Shown here: piece by piece, positions 29,132-38,972 of the stretch
Layout of the letters: every line of letters starts with the position of its first letter
How positions within the stretch are numbered: position 1 is the stretch's first letter
Source of the DNA: Pseudomonadota bacterium
GTDB taxonomy: Bacteria > Pseudomonadota > Alphaproteobacteria > Rhodobacterales > Rhodobacteraceae
DNA length: 64,000 nt
Direction: 5' to 3'
NCBI GenBank assembly: GCA_963205235.1
Contig: CAUJIP010000131.1
Span: forward strand, 29,235 to 93,234
Notes under the pieces: generated by a model
What the model was told of the DNA's origin: nothing
Databases searched by the model: none
The model's input: the letters and a program-made list of their open reading frames with translations, nothing else
Translations under genes and position numbers: made by a program

Positions 29132-30493
29132 ATGGCCTTGCTGCAGATGGCAGAGAGGACCGGAAAGGACCGTGAAGCATTGCCCCACGAAACGCCCCTG
29201 ATCGCCACCCTTGTTGCTGGCTTTGGCCTGGCCTTCCTGTTCGCCCTTGTCGCGCAGCGTCTGAAACTGCCGTTGATCGCGGGGTATCTTCTGGCAGGCA
29301 TCGTGATCGGGCCGTTCACGCCGGGTTATGTGGCCGATCTGGAACTGGCGGCAGAACTGGCCGAGTTGGGGGTGATCCTGCTGATGTTCGGGGTCGGGCT
29401 GCATTTCGCGCCGCGTGATCTGATGGCGGTCAAGGCGCTGGCCGTGCCGGGGGCGCTGGGCCAGATCGCCGTGGCGACCCTGTCCGGAACGGCGCTTGGC
29501 TGGCTGATGGGCTGGGGCATCGGGGCGGCCCTGATCTTTGGGCTGGCGCTTTCTGTCGCCTCGACGGTCGTCCTTTTGCGCGCCATGCAGGATCGCGACC
29601 TGATCCAGTCGGACAAGGGCCGCGTTGCCGTCGGCTGGCTGATTGTCGAGGATCTGGTGATGGTCCTGACTTTGGTGCTGATTCCGCCCTTGGCCGGCCT
29701 TCTGGGTGGCGTTGCCATGCCGGTCGGAGAGGATTCGGCCATGGTGGCCGAAGTCAGCAATGGGATCGGCATCGGTCCCATTGCCGCGACCGTGCTTGTG
29801 ACGCTTGCCAAGGCGGCGGCCTTCGTTGCGCTGATGCTGGTGGTCGGTCAGCGCCTCATTCCGCTGGTCCTGCACTACGTGTCCCAGACCAGATCGCGCG
29901 AATTGTTCCGGTTGGCCGTTCTGGCCATCGCCTTGGGCGTTGCCTATGGCGCGACGCATTTCTTCGGCGTGTCCTTTGCCCTTGGCGCGTTCTTTGCCGG
30001 GATGGTCATGTCGTCTTCGACCCTGTCGCAGCAGGCCATGCGGGAAACCCTGCCGTTGCGCGATGCATTCGCCGTGCTGTTCTTCGTGTCCGTTGGCATG
30101 CTGTTCAACCCGGCGGTCGTCGTCTCGGCCCCGCTGGCGCTGATCGGGACGGTCGTGATCATCATCGGCATCAAGTCGGTCGCCGCCTATTACATCGTGC
30201 GCGGCTTTGGGCATGGCCACGATCAGGGCCTGACGATTGCCGCCAGCCTTGCCCAGATTGGCGAGTTTTCGTTCATCCTGATCTCGATGGGGGTGCATCT
30301 TGCCATTGTCCCGCCCGAGGCGCGCGATCTGGTGGTGGCAGGGGCGATGATCTCGATCCTGGCGAACCCGCTTCTGTTCCATCTGCTGGACCGCAGGGCG
30401 GCGCGGAAGGCGTCAGTGGCCCCGGATGTGGCGCAAGGGGGCGGTGTGGCTGTGGCCGGGGAAGACGCAGTCGAACCGGCGCAGCAGGGCTGA
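29132..30493 (+). CDS. CPA2-family cation:proton antiporter (KefB/YbaL-like membrane domain)
   Basis: MALLQMAERTGKDR...RLKLPLIAGYLLAGIVIGPFTPG, ELGVILLMFGVGLHF, ALGAFFAGMVMSSSTLS; start codon uncertain. Confidence 0.88.
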   Translation: MALLQMAERTGKDREALPHETPLIATLVAGFGLAFLFALVAQRLKLPLIAGYLLAGIVIGPFTPGYVADLELAAELAELGVILLMFGVGLHFAPRDLMAVKALAVPGALGQIAVATLSGTALGWLMGWGIGAALIFGLALSVASTVVLLRAMQDRDLIQSDKGRVAVGWLIVEDLVMVLTLVLIPPLAGLLGGVAMPVGEDSAMVAEVSNGIGIGPIAATVLVTLAKAAAFVALMLVVGQRLIPLVLHYVSQTRSRELFRLAVLAIALGVAYGATHFFGVSFALGAFFAGMVMSSSTLSQQAMRETLPLRDAFAVLFFVSVGMLFNPAVVVSAPLALIGTVVIIIGIKSVAAYYIVRGFGHGHDQGLTIAASLAQIGEFSFILISMGVHLAIVPPEARDLVVAGAMISILANPLLFHLLDRRAARKASVAPDVAQGGGVAVAGEDAVEPAQQG

Positions 30494-30494
30494 A

Positions 30495-30977
30495 TCAAAG
30501 CAATCCAATGCCTTTGCGCACGTGAGAGGCTATTCCGTTTCTAGTGCGAAGAGCTTCCGGAACATCTACGATTGACACACCATTCGGAACTGCGTGAGTG
30601 GCCCCACGTAAGCGGCATACATGTGTTACAATGTGCTGTCCGAGGCGCTCACCTTTCATTTGCCTAAAATAGTCCTGAACGGCCCAGCCCGCCTCATACA
30701 CGCTAGTGGAAATGCACAAAATCGCCTTTGAGCACCCCTTCGCCTCATAACCGTCTAGGATCGGTTCAAGCTCTTTCGGAGAGATGGTTTTCGGTCGCTC
30801 GTTCAGTGAGGAAATGAGGCAAAATGTCTTCAAGGGCTGATCTACACCTACCCAGCTCAATTCGGCGATGTTGCGATCCGAAGGGTGGCTATGATTTCCT
30901 CGACCCAGCCCGCTCAAGCATCTGACCAGCGTGGACTTTCCAGAGTTGTCACCGCCCAGAATAAATACAATTTCCAT
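30495..30977 (-). CDS. Orphan small P-loop NTPase-like protein
   Basis: MEIVFILGGDNSGKSTLVRCLSGLGRG (Walker A GGDNSGKST); visibly AT-richer than neighbours. Confidence 0.7.
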   Translation of the reverse strand: MEIVFILGGDNSGKSTLVRCLSGLGRGNHSHPSDRNIAELSWVGVDQPLKTFCLISSLNERPKTISPKELEPILDGYEAKGCSKAILCISTSVYEAGWAVQDYFRQMKGERLGQHIVTHVCRLRGATHAVPNGVSIVDVPEALRTRNGIASHVRKGIGLL

Positions 30978-30993
30978 GGTCAATTCCTCTTCT

Positions 30994-32166
30994 CTAAAGC
31001 CCCGCTTCGGCCTCGATCTGCGCCTTGGACTTCCGCGCCCGTTCGGTGGCGGATTTCAACTGGCCGCAGGCGGCCATGATGTCCTCGCCCCGTGGCGTGC
31101 GGATCGGGGTCGCGAAACCGGCGTGATACAGGATATCGGCGAAGGCATGGATGCGGTTGCCGGAGGACCGTTTGTAGGGCGCACCCGGCCATTCGTTGAA
31201 CGGGATCAGGTTGATCTTGGCCGGGATGCCTTCCAGCAGTTTCACCAGACGGTGCGCGTCTTCCTTGGTGTCGTTCACCCCGTCCAGCATCACATATTCG
31301 AACGTGATCCGCTCGCTGTTCGACAGGTTCGGCCATTCGCGCAGCGATTGCAGAAGCGTCGCGATGTTCCAGCGTTTGTTGATCGGGACCAGAATGTCGC
31401 GGACCTCATCCGTGGTGGCGTGGAACGACACGGCAAGCTGGCAACCGATCTCGGTCGCGGTGCGGGCGATTTCGGGGACGACACCGCTGGTCGACAGCGT
31501 GATCCGGCGGCGGCCAAGGGCGATGCCTTCGCCGTCCATCACGATCTTCATCGCGTCGCGGACGTTGTCGAAGTTGTAAAGCGGTTCCCCCATCCCCATC
31601 AGCACGATGTTCGAGATAAGGCGGACTTCTTCCTTGGGTGCGCCCATCACCGGCCATTCGTCCAGATCGTCGCGGGCCAGCATGACCTGCCCGACGATTT
31701 CCGCCGCCGTCAGGTTGCGCACCAGTTTCTGCGTGCCGGTGTGGCAGAAGGAACAGGTCAGCGTGCAGCCGACTTGGGACGAAATGCACAAAGTCCCCCG
31801 GTCGGTTTCGGGGATATAGACCACCTCGACCTCATGCCCGCCGGCGATGCGGACAAGGTATTTCCGGGTGCCGTCTTCGGACAGTTGGCGGGTGACGACC
31901 TCGGGGATTTCGATCACGAAATTCTCGGCCAAAAGGGCGCGGTAGTCCTTGGCAAGGTTGGTCATCTGCGCGAAATCGCGGACGCCCCAGTGATAGACCC
32001 ATTGCCAGACCTGCCCCAGCCGCATCTTGGCCTGCTTTTCCGGCGTTCCGGCAGCGATCAGAGCGTCGCGCAGTGCCTCGCGTGTCAGGCCGACGATGTT
32101 GGTCTTGTCCGACGGCGCAAGCTTGCGCGGGATCGTCAGCACGTCTTGCGTGATCGGGGCGGTCAT
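30994..32166 (-). CDS. rlmN: 23S rRNA (adenine-2503-C2)-methyltransferase
   Basis: [36 protein letters not shown] radical SAM CxxxCxx[15 protein letters not shown]. Confidence 0.96.
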   Translation of the reverse strand: MTAPITQDVLTIPRKLAPSDKTNIVGLTREALRDALIAAGTPEKQAKMRLGQVWQWVYHWGVRDFAQMTNLAKDYRALLAENFVIEIPEVVTRQLSEDGTRKYLVRIAGGHEVEVVYIPETDRGTLCISSQVGCTLTCSFCHTGTQKLVRNLTAAEIVGQVMLARDDLDEWPVMGAPKEEVRLISNIVLMGMGEPLYNFDNVRDAMKIVMDGEGIALGRRRITLSTSGVVPEIARTATEIGCQLAVSFHATTDEVRDILVPINKRWNIATLLQSLREWPNLSNSERITFEYVMLDGVNDTKEDAHRLVKLLEGIPAKINLIPFNEWPGAPYKRSSGNRIHAFADILYHAGFATPIRTPRGEDIMAACGQLKSATERARKSKAQIEAEAGL

Positions 32167-32235
32167 TTCGGCAGATCCTTTCACCGGGCCTTGTCACAGG
32201 CGATCTGAGATGGGGGGCGTATAGGCGCAGTTGGC

Positions 32236-32267
32236 CAAAAAGAAAAGCGCCCCAGCAAGGGGGGCGC
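32236..32267 (-). terminator. Rho-independent terminator of the IalB-family gene
   Basis: On - strand: GCGCCCC-CCTTGCT-GGGGCGC followed by TTTTCTTTTT. Confidence 0.85.
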
Positions 32268-32287
32268 CTTTGGTCATGGGTCAAGGA

Positions 32288-32809
32288 TTACTGGCAGCGC
32301 TTTTCGGCGTCTTCCATCGCGGCGGTAAAGCCGCGCAGGCTGAACGTATCCACCGTCTTCGTGCCTTTGCCCGATTTCGCGGACAACACGGCCGAGGAGC
32401 CATTCTTCATCGCGGCAAGCACCGAAGCATCATCTTCGGCACTGCCGGGCCAGGCCCATTCGCCATCGCTGAAGAACTGGTAGGGCTGGCCGTCAATCGT
32501 CACTTCGACCGTAGACCCCGCCGCAAACGGGTAGCCGCCGGTAAAGCTGATCTCACCGGGCTTGCCCGGGCGGAAGGTCACGAACAACAGGATATCGCCC
32601 CGTCGAACCGAAACCGGGGCACCGTCGCGGGTGTTGACCGATTCCTTCGGTTTGGAGACACCCCAGCATTCCTTGCTGGGTTCTTCCTCGACGAAGACAT
32701 TCCAGTCGGTCATCGTCGCGACACGGTTGTCGGATTCCTGGGCGTGAACCACAGGGGCGGCAAGGGACATCGCGGCAAGAAGCGCCAAGCGACCAGGAAG
32801 GGAACTCAT
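32288..32809 (-). CDS. Invasion-associated locus B (IalB) family protein
   Basis: Signal peptide; TMTDWNVFVEEEPSKECWGVSKPKES...VRRGDILLFVTFRPG...ISFTGGYPF. Confidence 0.88.
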   Translation of the reverse strand: MSSLPGRLALLAAMSLAAPVVHAQESDNRVATMTDWNVFVEEEPSKECWGVSKPKESVNTRDGAPVSVRRGDILLFVTFRPGKPGEISFTGGYPFAAGSTVEVTIDGQPYQFFSDGEWAWPGSAEDDASVLAAMKNGSSAVLSAKSGKGTKTVDTFSLRGFTAAMEDAEKRCQ

Positions 32810-32987
32810 GTTTGACGCAGCCTCCAAGCTGTCTTCTGTCTCTGCCCCGTCAGAAAGCCCAAGGTTGGGTTTCGCACTGGCGGGGGCAAGCTGAACCCGA
32901 TATTCCAGCAATAACGAAAAAGACCTTGCGGTGAAAGACCCGAGGGTCAGGCATGGCGCAAAATTGCACAAAGGTGATGGGGGCATC

Positions 32988-33995
32988 ATGGCTCAGGTGA
33001 ATGAAGGTGCGGTTCCGGTGGCGGAAATCTGGCGCGGGGGCCTTCTGGAAAGCACACATCTGGGGCATGCGGTGATTTGCGATGCCAAGGGAATTGTTCA
33101 GGCTTGGGGCAACCCGGATGCCGTGGCCTTCCCCCGGTCGTCCTGCAAGATGGTCCAGGCCTTGCCGCTGATCGAAACTGGGGCGGCGGACGCGCGCGGG
33201 CTGACCGACCGGCATCTGGCGCTGTCCTGCGCCAGCCACGAAGGCGCAGCGATGCATGTCGGTCTTGCCGGAAGCTGGATTGCCGATCTTGGTCTGAAGG
33301 AAAGCGATCTGCGCTGCGGGTCGCATGAACCCTATGACCGCACCGAGCGCGACCGGCTGATCAAGACCGACGAAAGCCCGTGCCAGCTGCACAACAACTG
33401 CTCGGGCAAGCATTCGGGGTTCCTGACCGTGACCCAGCATCTGAAGGCCGGGCCAGAATATGTGGAAATCGACCACCCGCTGCAAAAGGCGATCCGCGCA
33501 GCGACCGAGGAAACCACGGGCGAAACCGTCGCCGGTTGGGGTGTCGACGGCTGTTCGGCCCCGAACTTTGCGATGACGCTGGGCGGCATGGCCCGCGCGA
33601 TGGCAAAATTCGCAGTTGCGCGCGAAGGCCACGGGGCGCGCGAAAGTGCCATGCACCGGCTGACCCGCGCCATGGCCACGCACCCCGAACTGGTTGCGGG
33701 CGAAGGTCGGGCCTGCACCGAACTGATGCGTGCCATGGATGGCCGGGTCGCGCTGAAGACCGGAGCCGAGGCCTATTTCGTGGCGATCATCCCGGAAAAA
33801 GGCCTTGGCATCGCGCTGAAAGTGCTGGACGGCGGCCACCGTGCGTCCGAGGCGGCGATTGCCGGGCTGCTGGTGCGTCTGGGTGTGCTGGATGCGAACC
33901 ACCCGGCGACGATCAAGCGCATGGCCCCCATCACCCGCAACTGGCGCGGGATCGAGACGGGTACCTGGCGGCTGGCCCCCGGCTTTCCGGGCTGA
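32988..33995 (+). CDS. Asparaginase II family protein
   Basis: RGGLLESTHLGHAVICDAKG, FPRSSCKMVQALPLIE, SPCQLHNNCSGKHSGFL, GVDGCSAPNFAM. Confidence 0.93.
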   Translation: MAQVNEGAVPVAEIWRGGLLESTHLGHAVICDAKGIVQAWGNPDAVAFPRSSCKMVQALPLIETGAADARGLTDRHLALSCASHEGAAMHVGLAGSWIADLGLKESDLRCGSHEPYDRTERDRLIKTDESPCQLHNNCSGKHSGFLTVTQHLKAGPEYVEIDHPLQKAIRAATEETTGETVAGWGVDGCSAPNFAMTLGGMARAMAKFAVAREGHGARESAMHRLTRAMATHPELVAGEGRACTELMRAMDGRVALKTGAEAYFVAIIPEKGLGIALKVLDGGHRASEAAIAGLLVRLGVLDANHPATIKRMAPITRNWRGIETGTWRLAPGFPG

Positions 33996-34035
33996 TTCCC
34001 GTTGATTTGAGGGGCGAAGCGGATAAGCTTTGCCC

Positions 34036-34383
34036 ATGAACGCCGAGGCGCCGATCCCGTTCCCACAATCCTCCCGCTTGCCGGAGGAGGTTGGCTTTGA
34101 CCGCAAAGAGCTTAACCTCATCCTGCGGACCTATGGCCGGATGGTGGCTGCCGGGGAATGGCGCGACTATGCGATTTCCCGTCTGCGTGACCTTGCCGTG
34201 TTCAGCGTCTTTCGCCGGACCGCCGAAGTGCCGCTGTACCGGATCGAGAAATGCCCCCGCCTGCGCCACCGGCAGGGGCTTTATGCCGTGGTGGGCATGG
34301 ACGGGCGCGTCTTGCGGCGGGGCCATGACCTTGATCAGGTGCTGAAGATCTTTGAACAGCGCCGGATCGGTGTGGTCGAATAG
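34036..34383 (+). CDS. DUF2794 domain protein
   Basis: VGFDRKELNLILRTYGRMVAAGEWRDYAISRLRDLAVFSVFRRTAEVPLYRIEKCPRLR. Confidence 0.85.
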   Translation: MNAEAPIPFPQSSRLPEEVGFDRKELNLILRTYGRMVAAGEWRDYAISRLRDLAVFSVFRRTAEVPLYRIEKCPRLRHRQGLYAVVGMDGRVLRRGHDLDQVLKIFEQRRIGVVE

Positions 34384-34386
34384 CGC

Positions 34387-35205
34387 CTAAAGCCGCTGCC
34401 GCGCCTGCACCAGACTGCCTGTCGTCTTGGCAATGCGGCTGATCGCTTCAGCAATCCCTTCATAGGCGACTGACATCGTATGGCCGTTGGCGTGGATCAG
34501 CACGTCCTTGTTGACCACCATCGCCACATGCCCGCCCCAGAAGATCAGGTCGCCCCGTTGCAGCGCCTCATCCGGCGCAAGCCCGCGGCCAAGCACCATC
34601 TGCATGTCGCTGTCGCCGGGGCAGTCATGGCCTCCCGCATGCAGCGCGACCTGCACCAGACCCGAACAATCAATGCCCTGACGCGAATTGCCGCCCCAAA
34701 GATAGGGCGTGCCAAGCAGGCTTTCCGCGACCGAGACATGGTCCGGGGCAAAGTGATCCAGTGGGCGCAGATGACCCAGCGGCACGAATCCATGCGGAGT
34801 ATTGCCCCATTCGCCCCACGACCCCGACAGGCAAAGCCGCGACCCGATGCTGAGACTGGCTTTCTCGGGCGCTTGCACCTTGGGTTCGGTGTAAAGATGC
34901 GTCGCGGGGGCAACGACCCAATGCGTCGGCTCTGGGCCCCGCCCCACGGCCTTTTCCGCGACCCAGCCGCAATATCCATCACGGTCGGACCGCACGAAAA
35001 CATGGCCCTGCATCCGGTCGATGACCGTGACGGCAGCGCCCAGCAGCAGTTGGCGATCCCTTGGCCCGCCCGGCTTTTCCAGAAGATCGACCAACGGCAC
35101 GATGATCTGGGCGGCGTCGCCCTTTGTCATCGGGGCGGCGATTTCGCCTTCAAGGCTGACATGGGCGATCCGGCCCGAAAAGGGCGTGGTGCGGCGATCC
35201 ATCAC
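34387..35205 (-). CDS. C40 (NlpC/P60) family peptidase
   Basis: GTPYLWGGNSRQGIDCSGLVQVALHAGG, GDLIFWGGHVAMV; ATGA overlap with the M17 peptidase gene. Confidence 0.92.
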   Translation of the reverse strand: MMDRRTTPFSGRIAHVSLEGEIAAPMTKGDAAQIIVPLVDLLEKPGGPRDRQLLLGAAVTVIDRMQGHVFVRSDRDGYCGWVAEKAVGRGPEPTHWVVAPATHLYTEPKVQAPEKASLSIGSRLCLSGSWGEWGNTPHGFVPLGHLRPLDHFAPDHVSVAESLLGTPYLWGGNSRQGIDCSGLVQVALHAGGHDCPGDSDMQMVLGRGLAPDEALQRGDLIFWGGHVAMVVNKDVLIHANGHTMSVAYEGIAEAISRIAKTTGSLVQARQRL

Positions 35206-36617
35206 TGCGCCTCGGCAAAGCCAAGAACCGCAGGCAAGGCCCCAAGCACCGCCCGCGCACCCTGACCGACCCCGCCCTTGGGACGGGCTGGCTGGTCCGA
35301 GGGCGTGTGGCCATAAATGTCGAAATGCAGATAGCGCGTGTCCTGCACGAACCGGCGCAGGAACAGGGCCGCCGTCACCGACCCGGCAAAGCCATAGCCG
35401 GGGGCGTTGTCCAGATCAGCAATCCCCGGCTCGATGACGCTTTCATAGGCGTCGTGGAACGGCAGACGCCAGACCGGGTCACAGCCCGCAACCGCGCCCG
35501 CCTCAAGCGCCGCAACGATGGCGGCGTCATCGGTGTAATAGGGGGCCAGATCCGGCCCCACCGCCACCCGTGCAGCGCCGGTCAGGGTGGCCATGCTGAT
35601 CAGCACATCGGGCTTGTCCTCGCAGGCAAAGGCCAGCGCGTCAGCCAGGATCAGACGACCCTCGGCGTCGGTATCGTTCACCTCGACGGTAAGGCCCTTG
35701 CGACTGGTCAGGATGTCCTTGGGCTTGATCGCATTGCCTGAAATGACGTTTTCAACCGCCGGGATCAGCACCCGAAGCTGCACCTTCAGCCCCAGTTCCA
35801 TGATCATCTGCGCCAGCCCCAGCACGGTGGCTGCCCCACCCATGTCCTTTTTCATCAGGTTCATGCCGTTTGAGGGCTTGATATTCAGCCCCCCGGTATC
35901 AAAGCAGACGCCCTTGCCGACCAGCGTCAGCTTTGGCCCCTTTTTGCCCCAGTGCAGATCGATCAGACGCGGCTCGCGCGGGCTGGCGCGACCGACGGCG
36001 TGGATCATCGGGAAACCGTCTTTCAGAAGGGCCGCCCCTTTCACGGTCTTGACCTTGGCCTTGAACCGCTTGGCCAGCGCCTCGACCGCGGCTTCAAGCG
36101 CATCCGGCCCCAGATCCTCGGCAGGGGTGTTGATCAGGTCGCGGGTCAGCGCCTCGGCCTCGGCCATGGCCAGAAGGCGTGCGGGGTCCAAACCCAAAGG
36201 GCAGACCAGACGCGGCTGCGGTACGGGTTTCCGGCCAGGGCGATAGCGGTCAAAGCGATAGCCGGACAAAAGCCAGCCAAGCGCCGCCTCGAACGCCTCG
36301 GCCGTCGACAGGTTGCCTTCCAGCCGCCAATCGCCTTCGGGCAAGGCAGGTACCGCCTTGGCCAGACCAAAGCGCAACCGCCGCCGCGCGGCGTCGTTTC
36401 CAAGGCCAGCCACCGCCCCGGCCACGCCCTTGCCATCCGGCGCAGGCAACAGGCGAACCTCTCCCAAAGCCGCGTCGAACCCCGCGGCTTTCAACCAACC
36501 GGCCCACGGCTTGCCCGGACCTGACAGAAAATCGGCAAGCTCATCGGGGCGCAGGACATGCAGCGGGCGCGTGTCGGCCTGGGGGACAGAAAAGGCAAAT
36601 CGGGGGGCAGCGGACAT
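35202..36617 (-). CDS. Leucyl aminopeptidase family (M17) protein
   Basis: GKGVCFDTGGLNIKPSNGMNLMKKDMGGAATVLG, NTDAEGRLILADALA (NDTDAEGR); ATG at 36617. Confidence 0.94.
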   Translation of the reverse strand: MSAAPRFAFSVPQADTRPLHVLRPDELADFLSGPGKPWAGWLKAAGFDAALGEVRLLPAPDGKGVAGAVAGLGNDAARRRLRFGLAKAVPALPEGDWRLEGNLSTAEAFEAALGWLLSGYRFDRYRPGRKPVPQPRLVCPLGLDPARLLAMAEAEALTRDLINTPAEDLGPDALEAAVEALAKRFKAKVKTVKGAALLKDGFPMIHAVGRASPREPRLIDLHWGKKGPKLTLVGKGVCFDTGGLNIKPSNGMNLMKKDMGGAATVLGLAQMIMELGLKVQLRVLIPAVENVISGNAIKPKDILTSRKGLTVEVNDTDAEGRLILADALAFACEDKPDVLISMATLTGAARVAVGPDLAPYYTDDAAIVAALEAGAVAGCDPVWRLPFHDAYESVIEPGIADLDNAPGYGFAGSVTAALFLRRFVQDTRYLHFDIYGHTPSDQPARPKGGVGQGARAVLGALPAVLGFAEAQ

Positions 36618-36839
36618 GGATGAGCAACTCAAACTGATCAAGGGATGCGGATAGTGAAGTAGTGGAAGCGAAGCCCGCAAGGCGCAAGGGTCACAACGAA
36701 AGTCGCGGAAATTCCGCAACAATTTTGCAATGCGGGCGCGATCAGCCAAGGGACGGCAAGGCATCGGCACTGCAGGATTGCCGTTCAGCGCGATCAGACA
36801 ACCCGGCGTTGTGATGCCGCTGATTCGGCGCAGCCCCGC

Positions 36840-37220
36840 CTACCGGGAAATGTCTGCGATGCCCGGATCATGGGTCAGCGACGCCTCGGCCACCCGTACC
36901 AACCGGGCCCAGACGGCGGAAAAGGCCGTTGGATCCCCCCGTGCAAGACAGGAACCGGCATCGCCAGCCACCACCCCAAGACTGACCAACCCGATATCAT
37001 CGGCCAGCCGCTGCAACCGCGTCAGATGCCGGACAAGGTCACGCATTTCGTGCTTTCGCACTTTTTCAGCGATGCCTGCCATGGTCAAAGCCAGTTCTCC
37101 CAAGGCGCGGGTTACCAGTTGTTCCCCCACCGGAGCCCCCAGATTGCGGTAGATTTCGGCAATCGCCTCGACATCCTGGCGCACCACTTCGCGTGGCGTA
37201 AGCCTTTGCACCATCTCCAT
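36840..37220 (-). CDS. Conserved hypothetical protein (126 aa)
   Basis: Clean helical ORF MEMVQRLTPREVVRQDVEAIAEIYRNLGAPVGEQLVTRALGELALTMAGIAEKV. Confidence 0.65.
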   Translation of the reverse strand: MEMVQRLTPREVVRQDVEAIAEIYRNLGAPVGEQLVTRALGELALTMAGIAEKVRKHEMRDLVRHLTRLQRLADDIGLVSLGVVAGDAGSCLARGDPTAFSAVWARLVRVAEASLTHDPGIADISR

Positions 37221-37349
37221 TCCGTCACCCGATCAGACTACACACCCGCGCCGATCTTCGCCGGTCGTGCTGAATATTCTGTTGTCGGATGCCGAAAGGC
37301 TGCGGATTATCTCTGTAGAATTCGCGCAAATTGCTGCATAGACACCGGC

Positions 37350-37997
37350 ATGACCCATATCCGCCCGCTTCCCGCATATCTGGTCCAGCGCTTTCACGGC
37401 TGGCGTGCCACAACCTATCAGGACAACCGCGCCTGGTTCCGCCGCCTGGCCGAAAGTGGCCAGCATCCGCGCGCCATGGTGATTTCCTGCTGCGACAGCC
37501 GGGTGCATGTGACCAGCATCTTCGGCGCGGATGAGGGCGAGTTCTTCATCCACCGCAACGTCGCCAACCTTGTGCCGCCCTATAACCCTGACGGCGAGCG
37601 GCACGGCACCTCGGCAGCGGTGGAATATGCCGTCACCTCGCTGGGCGTCGCGCATATCGTCGTGCTTGGGCATTCCAACTGCGGCGGGGTCAAGGGCTGC
37701 CATGACATGTGCAGCGGCCATGCCCCGCAGCTTGAGGAGAAGACCAGCTTTGTCGGTCGCTGGATGGATATCCTGCGCCCCGGTTGGCAAAAGGTCTCGG
37801 GCTTGCCCGAAGGCGAAATCCTGCGCGCGCTGGAAAAGCAGGCGGTGCTGACCAGCCTGGAAAACCTGCTGACCTTCCCCTTCGTCAAGACAGCGGTCGA
37901 GGATGATCGGCTGACCCTGCACGGCCTGTGGACCGACACGGGCGAAGGCGGGCTGGAACAATATGATCCAGCCAGGCAGGTTTTCGTTCCGGTCTGA
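37350..37997 (+). CDS. Beta-class carbonic anhydrase
   Basis: AMVISCCDSRVHVTSIFGADEGEFFIHRNVANLVPP, VLGHSNCGGVKG; ATG at 37350. Confidence 0.95.
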   Translation: MTHIRPLPAYLVQRFHGWRATTYQDNRAWFRRLAESGQHPRAMVISCCDSRVHVTSIFGADEGEFFIHRNVANLVPPYNPDGERHGTSAAVEYAVTSLGVAHIVVLGHSNCGGVKGCHDMCSGHAPQLEEKTSFVGRWMDILRPGWQKVSGLPEGEILRALEKQAVLTSLENLLTFPFVKTAVEDDRLTLHGLWTDTGEGGLEQYDPARQVFVPV

Positions 37998-38001
37998 CCC
38001 G

Positions 38002-38877
38002 TCAGGCCTGATCGCGACGCATCAGCACAAGCACATCGTTTTCCGGCGTGCTGATCGAAGGTGCCGCCTCGGTGCGGACCAGATCGACGATGGAAAGACC
38101 CGCCGCGTGCGCCGCGTCCTGCCAGGCGGCCAGCGAACGGACACGTTTGTTGACCCGGATCTCGCTTTCCGCAGCCTCGGCCTTGGAATAATCGCGCCAG
38201 CTTTCGAAAGTGTCGGTCTTGTGGAACTGGGCGTTCCGCGTGACCGCGCCGAAATCCCCACCGATGAACATGATCCCCGACGGTTTCAGCATTGCAGCCA
38301 GCGTCTTCAACGCCACCAGCCATTTGGCATCATCGACGATGTGGAACATCACACCAATTGCCGAAACATAGTCGACCGGCGCGCCAAGGCTGTCGATCTG
38401 GAAATCCTCGGCGGCGATGTCGGCTTTGTGGACCCGCACACCGGCGTCACCGGCGTATTTCGTGCGCAGATGGTCAGCCATGAAATCGGTGATCTCGACC
38501 GCTTCGACTTCGGCCACCAGAACAACGTCGCGGAAGAAATCGATCCAGTGGCCCGTGGCCGACCCGATATCCAGCAGCCGGTATTTCCGCCGCCGTGCAA
38601 TCGCCTCGGCTGCTGTCACGGTCGGGCCGTGTGGCGGAGGAGACCGCCGCGCCAGCGCCCGCAGGATCGAGTTTTCAACCGCATTATAGTGAAACCGCGA
38701 TTCCATCAGGCTGAAATCATTGCCGATGGTGATCCGGTCGCTGACCTCATGCCGCGCCGACGCCTTGTAGAAGCTGCCAAAGAAGGCCGCCTCGTCATAG
38801 GCAACCTCGCGAAGCTCAGTCGTTTCGGGCTTTCCCGCCTGGGCTGCGGGGGTCTTGGCCGAGTTCCGGTCGCGCAT
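38002..38877 (-). CDS. SAM-dependent class I methyltransferase
   Basis: RLLDIGSATGHWIDFFRD, VEAVEITDFMADHLRTKY, VSAIGVMFHIVDDAKWLVALKTLAAML. Confidence 0.85.
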   Translation of the reverse strand: MRDRNSAKTPAAQAGKPETTELREVAYDEAAFFGSFYKASARHEVSDRITIGNDFSLMESRFHYNAVENSILRALARRSPPPHGPTVTAAEAIARRRKYRLLDIGSATGHWIDFFRDVVLVAEVEAVEITDFMADHLRTKYAGDAGVRVHKADIAAEDFQIDSLGAPVDYVSAIGVMFHIVDDAKWLVALKTLAAMLKPSGIMFIGGDFGAVTRNAQFHKTDTFESWRDYSKAEAAESEIRVNKRVRSLAAWQDAAHAAGLSIVDLVRTEAAPSISTPENDVLVLMRRDQA

Positions 38878-38972
38878 GAAGTCCTGCTATCTGGATTGGG
38901 GTTCGCCGCCTGATCTGCCCCCGCGCTTGCCATGGTTGCAAGAACTTTCTTCCGCTTTGGGGTCATCAACCC

